Source of the DNA: Neoarius graeffei
Lineage: Eukaryota > Chordata > Actinopteri > Siluriformes > Ariidae
Direction: 5' to 3'
NCBI RefSeq assembly: GCF_027579695.1
Contig: NC_083587.1
Coordinates: 52,827,021-52,891,020 of the forward strand
DNA: 64,000 bases
The position numbers and the translations under genes are program-made. The notes below the pieces were generated by a model that had not been told where the DNA came from, searched no databases, and saw only the letters and a program-made list of their open reading frames with translations. Shown in pieces: positions 22,761 through 34,571 of the stretch. The number at the start of each line of letters is the position of its first letter. Within the stretch, counting starts at the first letter, position 1.

Positions 22761-23615
22761 CAGGGCTCGAAATTCTTTTTTTCTTTCACCAGCCAGCCAG
22801 ACTAGTTACCTTCCAAAGTAACTCGCCAAACAGAGAATCATCTCGCCAAAATTTGTTCATGTATGAATTTTACTTAACTGTCAAAAATAACGCAAAAGAG
22901 AGTAGTTACCATTGTTCATGACTAATGTGCATTTATTTCAAGACCCGTGTATTTTGATACCGTTGTTAAATACATAAATAAGAACAACACAGAGCACCAT
23001 AATATAATATCAACAAATAATAATATATTGGAAAACTTGGCAACTTGGTGTATGAGTATTGAAAGTAAATTACTACCATGACTATAGCACCCAAAATATG
23101 TCCAACATGCTTTCTGTATTTAACCATTTATGAGAGAGAAAGCATTAGGAGCTTCATATTGACTAGGAATCAACTTGAAAAAAATTAATTATTCCATAAA
23201 AATCATATCGCAGCCAAGGCCTACCCTGCTCCCAAGTTTGCTTGGTAAGTCCTTTGTCGTTTCTCCTCTTCAGACCGAGGTCGCTTTGTCCCTGTCTCTG
23301 GCAGTTTCTGTACACCTTTCAGAAAATTCCACATCGCAACGTAGCTTTGGCAGATGTAGATGTAAACAACAACAAAAACACGTGTTTAAATGGGCGATAA
23401 TGTGGCCACATCTATTGAATTTGATAACGTGATGTGGCAGAGGGGGCGTGGCCAAGCGGCGGTCTGTGAATGGAGGGCGGAGTCAGGGAAGGTAAGTGGT
23501 GGAATCATTGCACCTGCTGGGAATTAACCTGTGTTTGTGTATCTTCCCCAGTGACCACGCCCTTTAAAAGGAGAGGAGAGCAGAGAAAGGGAGCTCTCTC
23601 TCCCCAACCAGAACA

Positions 23616-23653
<38 letters not shown>

Positions 23654-24078
23654 CACGGCTGGGAAGTGATAAAAGGCTGAAAGGCTAGCAATAAATAGTT
23701 CATTGAGAACTCAGTTCTGGCCTGCCGTGCTTCCGTGCTCCACCCACCTGATCCAATACTACACGTGATTACCGCGATATTCAACAAGATGCGTTATATG
23801 CATGCGCAGTAGTGAAAAAACCGACAGCCTGACTCGTACACGATATGATTCGGAATTCTTCGATATTTTCCGTCCTGCCGATAAACACATCGATTAACAC
23901 AGACACGGCACGCGCTTAATATGTGGCGGCTTTAGTTGACAGTGCGTCTGAATTGTCGCTTCATATACATTTTTTTATTTTCAACTAGCCAGCCGGGCTG
24001 GCTAGTGACAGGAATTACCTGCCAAATTACAAATTAAGTCGCCTCGGGCGACCGGACCACCGCAAATTTCGAGCCCTG
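22761..24078. mobile_element. hAT-like TIR element containing a solo LTR
   Basis: The ends CAGGGCTCGAAATTC and the complement AAATTTCGAGCCCTG are inverted. Flanking 8-mers ATATAACA and TAACAGCA do not match, so the duplication has decayed or the ends are off by a few bases. A solo LTR lies at 23433-23763. Confidence 0.65.
23433..23763 (+). mobile_element. Solo LTR with 5-bp duplication
   Basis: It begins TGTGGCAGAGGGGGCGTGG and ends CCAATACTACA (TG...CA). The exact 5-bp duplication CGTGA is at 23428-23432 and 23764-23768. It contains a TTTAAAAGG box, a (GT)n run at about 23620-23648 and AATAAA near 23690, in the order expected for a plus-strand LTR. Confidence 0.8.
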
Positions 24079-24086
24079 TAACAGCA

Positions 24087-26568
24087 CACACACACACACA
24101 TTAGTTAAGTTCAGGTCTTTTATTTTATGTATCTGTGATTGTGTAGGCGAGAGCTGCATTTTCCTGTTGCTTCAGTGTTTGTTTACTGCAGGACTTCCAG
24201 GTTCCTGGGTTAAAAAAATGTATGCATTTATTGTAATTGGGTATTTTGTTTATGCATAGAAGTTCTTTTTTTTTTTCACACGCATAAAACTATATATAAT
24301 TAATTCAGGGATGTGCAACAGGCACATCAGTCACAAGTGAAATGTCAAATGAGTCTCACATTGACAAAGATATGTACAGTAAGAATGTGTTAATTTTTGT
24401 AAAATGATTTTAACAATGATTTAGCATTTCCTATCCATTTGACAGTTTCACTGTCAAAAAAGCCCAAAGTCCGTCAGCCGCCCACCGGAGCTCCGCCCCT
24501 GGACCCCGTTGAGGGCCGAGGCGGGCCCCAAACCCCCGCCTTTTATTTTTGAAAAGTGGAGAACCCTGAATTATGATGAATGTCGGATTGTATTGATGTA
24601 AAAGTCACACAAATACCAACCTGCCTGTTTAGACAGAGGTCACGCTGCCACATTTTGGATATGTATCGGATTTCGGTACCACGTATGAAAAGGGTTCTGA
24701 CATTTTCAATTCTGTTTCGATTCAGTGTGACTTTGCTGCTCACACAGCCATACAAGTAACACATCTGTGTCAGATTTAAAGAAAAAGATTGGATTTGGGC
24801 CACTTTTGCCTGTGTCTACATGTTTCATTGGTGAATAACAAGAGTTTAAAAATCTGTTAGTCTTAGATTTGTGGAGAATCTGCCATTCAAAGCTATTACT
24901 ACAGAAACTTATGAATTAGGATTAATACAAACCATAAATCATTTATATTACAGTCCAATCTTAATGAAAATCAGTCATATTGCTGTAGTTATCAAGGGGC
25001 GTGGCATTAAGCACAGTTGTTGCCAGGAGGCGTGGCCACGTCTGGGTGAGTCTTTAACAGCGATTCAATGAATCAAATTGTGCCAAGGTTGCCAGATTGT
25101 TCCTGTTTCACATACATTTATGATTATACATCAACATTGCACACCATGATATGCTTTTAACAACACAGCATAGTGTATTCAGTTGTACTATTTGTAAATA
25201 TCGTGATTCTTGTATCGAGAAGAATGTAAAACGGATTTTATACACATACAGTATTTTATCTAAGAACCATGAAGAGAAATCATTAAACCGATGAAATCTG
25301 GCAACCCAGAACAGAGCGCCAATCTGGACTGACTTTCTTATTGATCATAAAGTGACTGGTTTCGTGTATGACACCGGGGTAAATAGACTGGTAAGGAAAG
25401 ATCTCGAAAATGGTACCAAAGTGAGAGAAATGCGAGAGAACTGGTGGGTTGTAAACAGTGTGACAGAAAAGGAATAAGCGGGGGAGGGGGAACGGATTTT
25501 CTTTTTGCAGAATGGCTGGGGAAATCTCATTAATAGTCATGAAAATAGTGCTACCTGATTGGTCAGTGAACGCCTTCATTCTCCAACCCAAATCATACCA
25601 CTAACCAATCAGGCAGCAGGTTCTTCATTCACCAGCCAATCAGAGAGGACTTTCCTTTTGAATATTAATGAGATTATCCCCGGCCCCCCTGCAAAAAAAA
25701 AAAAAATCCAGACATTCAAATCAGAGTAGAAAACACTGACTTCCCAAAAAGCATCTAGTACATGTTTAATCTTTACAATAGCAACTGATATATATTTAAA
25801 AAACAAACATTTGAAATAAGCATAATTTCCTTCAAGCTTATTCAATTTAAACGCCTCTTTAACCATACAATATGTCCTTTTTAAAGAATAATAACAACAC
25901 CGCGTGCTATTTTACAGATTGGTCTCTACATGCATCTTTTATGTGGATAATTTCTGACCTAGAAAAAAACAACAACGATTCATTATAATATTCATGAGTA
26001 TGTGAATATGTATGAATGAATGAGTCAATGAAGGCAAACAAACAAACTGTAACACACACTCATTGTCAATTTTAAACGGTTTAAGATTATTAATCTATTA
26101 TTAGCCGCAATAGCAGACAAGAATATAATCATATTCTCATTTATATGCTAATACTGTACACTTAGTACGTGTTTGGATATTGTTAAGCTAGCAAAACGTG
26201 ATGAAATTCAGAAAAGTATAACATAAAAGAGCACATTAATAACTTATAAAAATAAAAATGAAGAAGTAGTGCGGGAAGAAAAACAAATATGCTGTTAAAA
26301 GAAGGAAAAAATCTGAAACTTTAGTTTTAATCGGAGGAGGGGGGGGGAGTTGTTTAATAACTCGTAGTTTGTTCAGTGGTGTTTTTAAAAGTAGCTGACA
26401 GCAGGTTAGCAGACCTAGCTAACCTAGCTTTGTTGTTGGGATTAGCCTTGGATTAGCCCACCCGCAGTGCAGGAGGGAATCCCGTCCATCTCTCAGTCTC
26501 AACTCACTGCCTTTACTGATTAAACTGGAGCAAACTTTTTTTTTTTCCTTTAAGGAAAAAACCCTGTG
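24087..26568. other. Largely unique AT-rich region
   Basis: This is the longest stretch without a recognised repeat. It holds a small CA run, a short GC-rich block near 24475-24535 and nothing with coding character. Confidence 0.4.
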
Positions 26569-26579
26569 ATTGGATTTAC

Positions 26580-26691
26580 CTTTAGCGTCGCTGTCTTCCC
26601 GCAAAGCTTCTGTTAATGCTTTCCAGATATTGCATCCTAAAAGACAGAGCACAATCACGGCGGGTCTGCTGATGATATCCGAGCACCGCAT
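26580..26691 (-). CDS. Candidate first coding exon with signal-peptide-like N-terminus
   Basis: On the minus strand an ATG at 26691 opens a frame beginning MRCSDIISRPAVIVLCLLGC, continuing to REDSDAKG. A consensus-like donor (AAG/GTAAAT) lies at 26580/26579. The hydrophobic core AVIVLCLLGC followed by a charged segment looks like a secretory signal peptide. It lies in a stretch free of recognised transposons, with no stop before the donor. Downstream exons would be at lower coordinates, but none could be identified. I do not recognise the family. It could equally be a chance frame in a unique region. Confidence 0.3.
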
Positions 26692-27046
26692 GATTAAAAC
26701 TTGCAGAAAAAAAACAACAGAAATCTTCTTGAAAAGGTTTCGGTTTCTATTGCAGTAAACATCCGTTAGTATTGTTGGTCCTTTCCATAATTTAGGATGT
26801 TTTGATGTCTGGGTCAGATGTTGCAGATCATCCTGAAAAATCAGGCAACAACATCTTCTGTTGATGCCGCTCGAGAGAGAGAGAACTCCTGGTTTAAAAA
26901 AAAAAGCCCAGAGATTCAAGGGAGTGGAAGAGCGCCACCAGTTTTAACCCTTTCCTTTCCTTTCTCTGATTCGGGTTAGGGGAAAAGTCTTTGTCAGGCG
27001 GTATTTGTGTATATTTGGAGGCTAGTTTGCAAAAATTTGCCAAGTC

Positions 27047-27146
27047 TTGGGCGGTGTAAGCCTCACAACAAGAAGGTTCTGGGTTCGAGCCCAGCAGGGG
27101 CCTTTCTGTGTGGAGTTTCCATGTTCTCCCCACAGGTCAAAGTGCA
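27047..27146 (+). mobile_element. 5' fragment of a Mermaid-type SINE
   Basis: It contains GCCTCACAACAAGAAGGTTC, the B box TGGGTTCGAGCCC and the GGGGCCTTTCTGTGTGGAG core. It abuts the minus-strand copy that follows. Confidence 0.7.
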
Positions 27147-27154
27147 TATCTCAT

Positions 27155-27520
27155 CTCATCATCTCTAGCCACTTTATCCTGTTCTACAGGGTCTTGGGCA
27201 AGCTGGAGCCTATCCTAGCTGACTACGGGCGAAAGACGGGGTACACCCTGGACAAGTCGCCAGGTCATCACAGGGCTGACACATAGACACAGACAACCAT
27301 TCACACTCACATTCACACCTACGGTCAATTTAGAGTCACCAGTTAACCTAACCTGCATGTCTTTGGACTGTGGGGGAAACCGGAGCACCCGGAGGAAACC
27401 CACGCGGACACGGGGAGAACATGCAAACTCCGCACAGAAAGGCCCTCGCCGGCCACGGGGCTCGAACCCGGACCTTCTTGCTGTGAGGCGACAGCGCTAA
27501 CCACTACACCACCGTGCCGC
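27155..27520 (-). mobile_element. Mermaid-type SINE, duplicated copy 1
   Basis: Full-length minus-strand SINE. It is part of the 529-bp tandem duplication. Confidence 0.88.
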
Positions 27521-27683
27521 CCCCACTGGTAATAATACCTGTGCAATACTTACATGTGCAATACCACCTTTGTAATACACTTATGTTAACTGTATTTCTG
27601 CAAACCAGTTAATTTATGCAAATTTGTTAATTTTTTAATCTCTAAATTTGTAGTTTATTTCTTTTATATATCCTCATACCCCA

Positions 27684-28049
27684 TTCTCATTATCTCTAGC
27701 CGCTTTATCCTTCTACAGGGTCGCAGGCAAGCTGGAGCCTATCCCAGCTGACTATGGGCAAAAGGCGGGGTACACCCTGGACAAGTCGCCAGGTCATCAC
27801 AGGGCTGACACATAGACACAGACAACCATTCACACTCACATTCACACCTACGGTCAATTTAGAGTCACCAGTTAACCTAACCTGCATGTCTTTGGACTGT
27901 GGGGGAAACCGGAGCACCCGGAGGAAACCCACGCAGACACGGGGAGAACATGCAAACTCCGCACAGAAAGGCCCTTGCCGGCCACGGGGCTCGAACCCGG
28001 ACCTTCTTGCTGTGAGGCGACAGCGCTAACCACTACACCACCGTGCCGC
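27684..28049 (-). mobile_element. Mermaid-type SINE, duplicated copy 2
   Basis: Nearly identical to the 27155 copy, with the same CCACTGGTAATAATACCTG flank on its 5' side. Confidence 0.88.
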
Positions 28050-28672
28050 CCCCACTGGTAATAATACCTGTGCAATACTTACATGTGCAATACCACCTTT
28101 GTAATACACTTATGTTAACTGTATATCTGCAAACCAGTTAATTTATGCAAATTTGTTAATTTTTTAATCTCTAAATTTGTAGTTTATTTCTTTTATATAT
28201 CCTTTTTTGTATATTTAGTACTTTTGCACTACTCCTTCACTGCCTTATCTTTTTCTCTTTATATATTTTGCTGCTGTAACAATGTAAATTTCCCCTTGTG
28301 GGATAATAAAAGGCTATCTTATCTTATGGATTGCTGGTTCGATTCCTGGATCAGGAGTAGGTCTGACTCGACTCTGTGGACTTCTTGTTCTTGGGACCCC
28401 CTGGCTATTTTTAAGGACCTCTGGGGGACCACTGAGTAGTTAAAACAGACATGGACAAGATCAACATTTTTCACAACTGCCTGAGAAAGATATTACTGCA
28501 TCTTCTGGCCCAAGAAAATATCAAATGATGATCTGTACAAGAAGACTGGGTGCAACAATATTGTGCTGGAGATCACCTCAAAAACGAAAGTTATGTGTAT
28601 CACTCCAACCACCGACCCTGCACCCATTAATGTAGATGATGAACCACTGGAAGATGTAGACGATTTTACTTA

Positions 28673-30277
28673 CAGTGGTGCTTGAAAGTTTGTGAACCCT
28701 TTAGAATTTTCTATATTTCTGCATAAATATGATCTAAAACATCATCAGATTTTCACACAAGTCCTAAAAGTAGATAAAGAGAACCCAGTTAAACAAATGA
28801 GACAAAAATATTATACTTGGTCATTTATTTATTGAGGAAAATGATCCAATATTACATATCTGTGAGTGGCAAAAGTATGTGAACCTTTGCTTTCAGTGTC
28901 TGGTGTGACCCTCTTGTGCAGCAATAACTGCAACTCAACATTCCCGGTAACTGTCGATCAGTCGTGCACACTGGCTTGGAGGAATTTTAGCCCGTTCCTC
29001 CGTACAGAACAGCTTCAACTCTGGGATGTTGGTGGGTTTCCTCACATGACCTGCTCGCTTCAGGTCCTTCCACAACATTTCAATTGGATTAAGGTCAGGA
29101 CTTTGACTTGGCCATTCCAAAACATTAACTTTATTCTTCTTTAACCATTCTTTGGTAGAACGACTTGTGTGCTGAGGGTCGTTGTCTTGCTGCATGACCC
29201 ACCTTCTCTTGAGATTCAGTTCATGGACAGATGTCCTGACATTTTCCTTTAGAATTCGCTGCTATAATTCAGAATTCATTGTTCCATCAATGATGGCAAG
29301 CCGTCCTGGCCCAGATGCAGCAAAACAGGCCCAAACCATGATACTACCACCACCATGTTTCACAGATGGGATAAGGTTCTTATGCTGGAATGCAGTGTTT
29401 TCCTTTCTCCAAATATAATGCTTCTCATTTAAACCAAAAATTTCTATTTTGATCTCATCCATCCACAAAACATTTTTCCAGTAGCCTTCTGGCTTGTCCA
29501 CATGATCTTTAGCAAACTGCAGATGAGCAGCAATGTTCTTTTGGAGAGCAGTGGCTTTCTCCTTGCAACCCTGCCATGCACACCATTTGTTGTTCAGTGT
29601 TCTGATGATGGACTCATGAACATTAACATTAGCCAATGTGAGAGAGGCCTTCAGTTGTTTAGAAGTTACCCTGGGGTCCTTTGTGACCTCGCCGACTATT
29701 ACACACCTTGCTCTTGGAGTGATCTTTGTTGGTTGACCACTCCTGGGGAGGGTAACAGTGGTCTTTAATCTCCTCCATTTGTACACAATCTGTCTGACTG
29801 TGGATTGGTGGAGTCCAAACTCTTTAGAGATGGTTTTGTAACCTTTTCCAGCCTGATGAGCATCAACAACGCTTTTTCTGAGGTCCTCAGAAATCTCCTT
29901 TGTTCATGCTATGATACACTTCCACAAACATGTGTTGTGAAGATCAGACTTTGATAGATCCCTGTTCTTTAAATAAAACAGGGTGCCCACTCACACCTGA
30001 TTATCATCCCATTGATTGAAAACACCAGACTCTAATTTCACCTTAAAATTAACTGCTAATCCTAGAGGTTCACATACTTTTGCCACTCACATATGTAATA
30101 TTGGATCATTTTCCTCAATAAATAAATGACCAAGTATAATATTTTTGTCTCATTTGTTTAAATGGGTTCTCTTTATCTACTTTTAGGACTTGTGTGAAAA
30201 TCTGATGATGTTTTGGGTCATATTTATACAGAAATATAGAAAATTCTAAAGGGTTCACAAACTTTCAAGCACCACTG
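28673..30277 (-). mobile_element. Tc1-like element, near full length, inserted in a LINE
   Basis: The ends are CAGTGGTGCTTGAAAGTTTG and complement, with TA duplications at 28671-28672 and 30278-30279. It is the same family as 10884-12477, in minus orientation. Confidence 0.95.
28893..29912 (-). pseudogene. Tc1-like transposase, inactivated
   Basis: The frame includes SKQLKASLTLANVNVHES, WMDEIKIEIFGLNEKHYIW (first Asp kept, altered context), KHGGGSIMVWACFAASGPG, QQDNDPQHTSRSTKEW (second Asp) and PDLNPIEMLW (Glu kept). It differs from the 10884 copy, where the Glu is Lys. A frame break separates the N-terminal helix-turn-helix from the rest, a stop follows MNSEL, and the start codon is altered near 29910. 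So it is inactive, but its catalytic triad is still readable. Confidence 0.9.
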
Positions 30278-30879
30278 TACCAAGGAAGCTTGATTAGTAA
30301 GGACAATGGGACAAAGAAGGACTTACAAGCAAGAGTAGGCAAAGTTTGCGGTGCATTTGCTCAACTTCAACCCATCTGGAAGTCAGAACAGTACAGCCTA
30401 AAGACTAAGATCAAACTATATAACACCAATGTGAAATCTGTTCTTCTCTATGTCTCAGAGTGTTGGCGAGTGGTTAAAACAGACATGGAGAAGATCAACG
30501 TTTTTCACAACTGCCTGAAGAAGATATGCTGCATCTTCTGGCCTCAGAAAATATCAAATGAAGATCTGTACAAGAAGACTGGGTGCAACAATATTGTGCT
30601 GGAGATCAAGCATTGCTGGCTGAAATGGCTTGGACATGTACTGAGAATGGAACAAGAACATATACCAAGAACAGCACTGCATTGGACCCTGGCAGGTAAG
30701 CATAAATCTGGGCAGCCAAAAACAACCTGGCTTAGAACAACCCAGGCTGAGCTCCAAGCGATGGGCCTGACATGGGGTGAAGCTCAAAGGGTAGCAAAAG
30801 ACCACACAGAATGGCATCGACGTGTTGCAGCTTTATTTTCCACTCGGAAAGAGGAGGATAAGTAAGTAACTAACTGGGG

Positions 30880-31440
30880 GACCATGAAACCCCATTTTGA
30901 GAACCACTGAAGTACCATGAGAACATTCTGAAGTCTGTAGTTGAGGGCAGCCATGGCCTGAACATTAGAGAAGCAGCCTTGGACGCAAAGGGTTGCTGCT
31001 TTGATTTGCAGATCAGGAGCAGATCCGACTCCACCCCATGGACTTTTTGTTCCTGGGACCCTCTGGCTATTCTTTAAGGACCTTTGGTGGACCATGAAAC
31101 CCCATTTTGAGAACCACTGATGTATGTAGTTGAAGGCAGCCATGGGCCCAAAGGGTCGCTGGTTTGATTCCTGGGATTGGCAGGAAAACTGTGAGGGGAG
31201 TTGAATGAATGAACAGCACTTTCCCTTCTCTCTCTATCATAGCTGAAGTGCCCTTGAGCAAGGCACCTAACCCCCAACTGCTCCCTGGGTGCTGCAGGCT
31301 CCCATAGCTGCCCACTGCTCTGGGTATGTGTGTGTGCTCATTGCTCACTTGTGTGTGCATGCATGTGTTCACTGCTTCAGATGGGTTAAATGCTGTGCTT
31401 GAGTGTACATGTGATAAATAAAGGTTTCTTCTCTTCTCTC
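30880..31440 (+). mobile_element. Second SINE family copies (tRNA-like, HE1-like layout)
   Basis: Two partial units are seen. The main one (about 31143-31440) has a B-box-like GGTTTGATTCCTGGGA, then AAGTGCCCTTGAGCAAGGCA, CACTGCTTCAGATGGGTTAA and a T-rich end. The piece at 28320-28440 matches 31000-31100 and belongs to the same repeat block around the LINE. Confidence 0.6.
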
Positions 31441-31625
31441 TTACAGTTCTTCTGGAGGTTTTGACTGTCACAATTGCTTCTTATTTTGCAGCAAAATGCA
31501 GCCCAGCAGCCTTCATTATGTTTTAACTAAATTTATACTAAAATTTTTTTAGGGTCCTTGGGAATTTTAACACAGTACTGTATATCTCTAGGCTGGTAAA
31601 GTGTGTATGTACAGCAGTAGGGTGG

Positions 31626-32560
31626 CCCATTCCTTTCTGCGCACTCACACACATTCACAATTTAGGCCAAGTTTACATTGGACCGTATCTGTCTCGTTTT
31701 CTTCGCGGATGCACTTTCCGTTTACATTAAAACGCCGGGAAACGGGAATCCGCCAGGGTCCACGTATTCAATCCAGATCGTGTCTGATCCGGTGCTGTGT
31801 AAACATTGAGAATACGCGGATACGCTGTACTGAGCTCTAGCTGGCGTCGTCATTGGACAACGTCACTGTGACATCCACCTTCCTGATTCGCTGGCGTTGG
31901 TCATGTGACGCGACTGCTGAAAAACGGCGCGGACTTCCACCTTGTATCACCTTTCATTAAAGAGTATAAAAGTATGAAAATACTGCAAATACTGATGCAA
32001 ATACTGCCCATTGTGTAGTTATGATGGTCTTTAGGCTTGCCATCCTTCCACTTGCAAGTGGTAAGTGACTTGCGCACAGCGGCTCAGTCCCGAATCACTG
32101 CTCGTGCACTACACTCGCGCGCTCTGTGAGCTGCGCAGGGCCAGAGTGCGCACCCTCCAGAGGGCACTCGCTGTTCAGGGTGGAGTGATTTGGAGCGCAG
32201 CCGCTGAGGAGGAAGCGATGAGCCGCACTGACACATTTCAACTTACGTGCCGAATTAGTCATGTGATTAGCGTATCCATGTATTGGCGTTGCTGTGTGCA
32301 CGCGAATCGTGTATTGGCGTTGCTGTGTGCACGCTAATCGTTTTTAAAAACGTTAATCTGATGATCCGCTGATACGGTCTAATGTAAACCCCACCTTAGA
32401 GTAGCCAGTTTACCTAACTGCATGGCTTTGGACTGTGGGGAAAACCGGAGCACTGCAGACACAGGGAGAACATGCAAACTCCACACAGAAAGGCCCTTGT
32501 CAGCTACTAGGCTCGAACCCAGGACCTTCTTGCTGTGAGGCAACACCACAGGAAAAGTAT
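31626..32560 (-). mobile_element. Mermaid-type SINE, old copy split by a Harbinger-like MITE
   Basis: The left piece (about 31626-31664, CACACACATTCACAATTTA) and the right piece (32396-32560, with TTGGACTGTGGGG and the B-box complement GGCTCGAACCCAGG) are one SINE interrupted at AATTTAGAG. Confidence 0.8.
31665..32395. mobile_element. PIF/Harbinger-like MITE, copy 1
   Basis: The left end GGCCAAGTTTACATTGGACC and the complement of the right end (GGTGGGGTTTACATTAGACC) pair. The duplication TTA is at 31662-31664 and 32396-32398. It shares most of its length with 63156-63732 (for example the AGAGGGCACTCGCTGTTCAG block). Confidence 0.85.
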
Positions 32561-32908
32561 CTTGCTGCACTTATTGGATTTCCACCATGTTTTCCTTTTG
32601 AAGAAACTAAGATGAGGGTGGAGTTAAGCAGCATTGGGCATGCCTATAAAAAGACTGACAGGAGGCACATGTAAACAAACAATTTTACAGACAAATGGGT
32701 TTTCCCAGCCACTTAATAGACTCGTGTTGATGAAAATGATTAAATACTTGTTTAGCAAGGTTTACATATTTTTCAGGGTAAAAACAACAACTAATACACC
32801 TTTAAACTTCAAAATTTATTTATAAGGTATTAGCAGGCTATAATTTTGAAGTTAGCCAGAAATGGAAGGTACAAGGCTGCCACCTTGTGGCCATGATTGA
32901 GAAAAACA

Positions 32909-32930
32909 TTTAATTAATTAATTAATTAAT

Positions 32931-32980
<50 letters not shown>
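32909..32980. repeat. (TTAA)n and (TATC)n microsatellites
   Basis: About five TTAA units are followed at once by about twelve TCTA units. Confidence 0.95.
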
Positions 32981-33216
32981 CAGATGTTTTGCCTTTAATA
33001 TCTGAAACTTTGCTCATTGTGGACAGTCCTCGCTGGATATATTTACATCCCCAAAACACACAACACTTCACGTCCCACATAAATAATATCCCAGTTTCTG
33101 GATGACAGCTTGCTCTGGTTGATCATTTTGTCAAGCATCAGTCATTTCACGTATCAACTGGTTTTGCCTACAACCTCAGAAGGACTTTATTTATTTCAGA
33201 TAATAAGTTCTGTTCT

Positions 33217-33585
33217 GGGCGGCACGGTGGTGTAGTGGTTAGCGCTGTCGCCTCACAGCAAGAAGGTCCTGGGTTCGAGCCCCGGGGCCGGCGAGGGCCT
33301 TTCTGTGTGGAGTTTGCATGTTCTCCCCGTGTCCGCGTGGGTTTCCTCCGGGTGCTCCGGTTTCCCCCACAGTCCAAAGACATGCAGGTTAGGTTAACTG
33401 GTGATTCTAAATTGACCGTAGGTGTGAGTGTGAATGGTTGTCTGTGTCTATGTGTCAGCCCTGTGATGACCTGGCGACTTGTCCAGGGTGTACCCCGCCT
33501 TTCGCCCGTAGTCAGCTGGGATAGGCTCCAGCTTGCCTGCGACCCTGTAGAAGGATAAAGCGGCTAGAGATAATGAGATGAGATG
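33217..33585 (+). mobile_element. Mermaid-type SINE, full length
   Basis: The exact 12-bp repeat AAGTTCTGTTCT is at 33205-33216 and 33586-33597. It lies about 100 bp downstream of the TRIM gene A stop codon, in the opposite orientation to the gene. Confidence 0.9.
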
Positions 33586-33683
33586 AAGTTCTGTTCTCTG
33601 GAAACATGTACTATGCTGAATTATACTATATCTATCGCTTTTTCTGATGTCCCCTGCAGATATTCCATGGATTAATACTTTAG

Positions 33684-34571
33684 CTACTTGCCTCGCTCTC
33701 TAACCTGCTCTGTATTCAGTGTAAAATCAATATACAACGGTAATATCCTCAGAACTGAATCTCTGCAGGGAGTAATGAAGAAAGGAAAGACTCCATCAGT
33801 AAAAGAATGGCTGAAAGTAAACAGGTGTGTATCGGTAACAGGGTTGGAGAATTCCACCTCTCCTCTGTCCCAGTCCAGCTGAATCCTGATCCTCTGTAGA
33901 CTCTCTTTAAGATGGAGCTTAAAGGGTGCTGCAGTCGAAAATTGTGCCAGATATTGACTATGAGAAGCCTTGATGCTCCAGGTTTCGCTATCCACGACGG
34001 TTTTTCCAGTCTTCGGGATAAATGCAGTTGTCACACCGACCTCCCAATCAGGAACACCTGTGACCTCAGTATCCCAACTATGGACGCCTGAGGTAAATGC
34101 TTCAGAACCCATGACACAGTAAGACTGATCAAACCTTTCTGGATTATTCGGGAGGTGTTGTGTTCCATGACCACGCAGGACACAGGTCAGGTCTTCTGAA
34201 AGGGTGAGTTCAGGGTGGGCTGTGTTCGGATCCAAAATCACAGAGGCTGCATAGAGAAAATAGACAGAATGAAGATCCAAAATACTTATTTGGTAGCTTT
34301 TTTTTTTAAAGAAAATAATTCTGTAACTGTGTGTTAGAAACCCACTGTACTGAACAATCTCTTGCATCTTCTCCCACACTCTGAACACCAGGTTCCCCAG
34401 GTGCTTTGCTTCATCAATCAGTGCTCCTGAAAACATCTGGGGTTCCTGCAAGGAGCACTGAGCCCTGCTAGAAGTAGCAAAACATTCAGGAGTCAGTACT
34501 GTTATGGGTAACATTTCATAAGAAAGAAAATAAAGATAGATGACTTACCCCTTTGCTACTGCTCTGAAGCT
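33684..34571 (-). CDS. TRIM gene A exons 4-6: linker and PRY/SPRY
   Basis: The 23-nt exon (34571-34549) and the 119-nt exon (34464-34346, [20 protein letters not shown]) form the linker after the coil. The last exon (34246-33684) holds the PRY/SPRY (B30.2) domain with its three signature blocks: [15 protein letters not shown], then WEVGV (about 34020), then [10 protein letters not shown] (about 33855). The domain ends [17 protein letters not shown] and the protein stops at 33684. The SPRY loops usually set target binding. Confidence 0.9.

Larger units (their letters stand above)
21011..24820. mobile_element. Possible long TIR element interrupted by other repeats
   Basis: The left end GGCTACATTCACACAGCAGG continues CAAAAGTGGCCCAAATCTG. 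The complement of about 24760-24820 reads CAGGCAAAAGTGGCCCAAAT. If paired, they bracket 3.8 kb of later insertions. No target duplication was confirmed; they may be two separate fragments. Confidence 0.4.
27155..28201. repeat. Tandem duplication, 529-bp period (SINE plus flank)
   Basis: CCCACTGGTA begins at 27522 and again at 28051. The following about 150 bp (to TTTCTTTTATATATCC) and the preceding SINE are repeated with few differences. The unit is one SINE plus about 150 bp of single-copy flank. Confidence 0.92.
28442..30865 (+). pseudogene. RTE-like LINE reverse-transcriptase C-terminal fragment, split by Tc1
   Basis: After the Tc1 (30290-30865) an open frame carries GTKKDLQARVGKVCGAFAQL, YVSECWRVV, WLKWLGHVLRM, SGQPKTTWLRTT and LTWGEAQRVAKDHTEWHRR. 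This is the C-terminal region of RTE-type non-LTR reverse transcriptases, past the polymerase fingers and palm. Its upstream part (IN-VDDEPLEDVDDFTY) ends at 28670, exactly where the Tc1 begins. A short diverged duplicate of the WRVV-to-ILEI part is at 28442-28575. No polymerase active site or endonuclease is present, so the copy is a 5'-truncated remnant. Confidence 0.75.
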
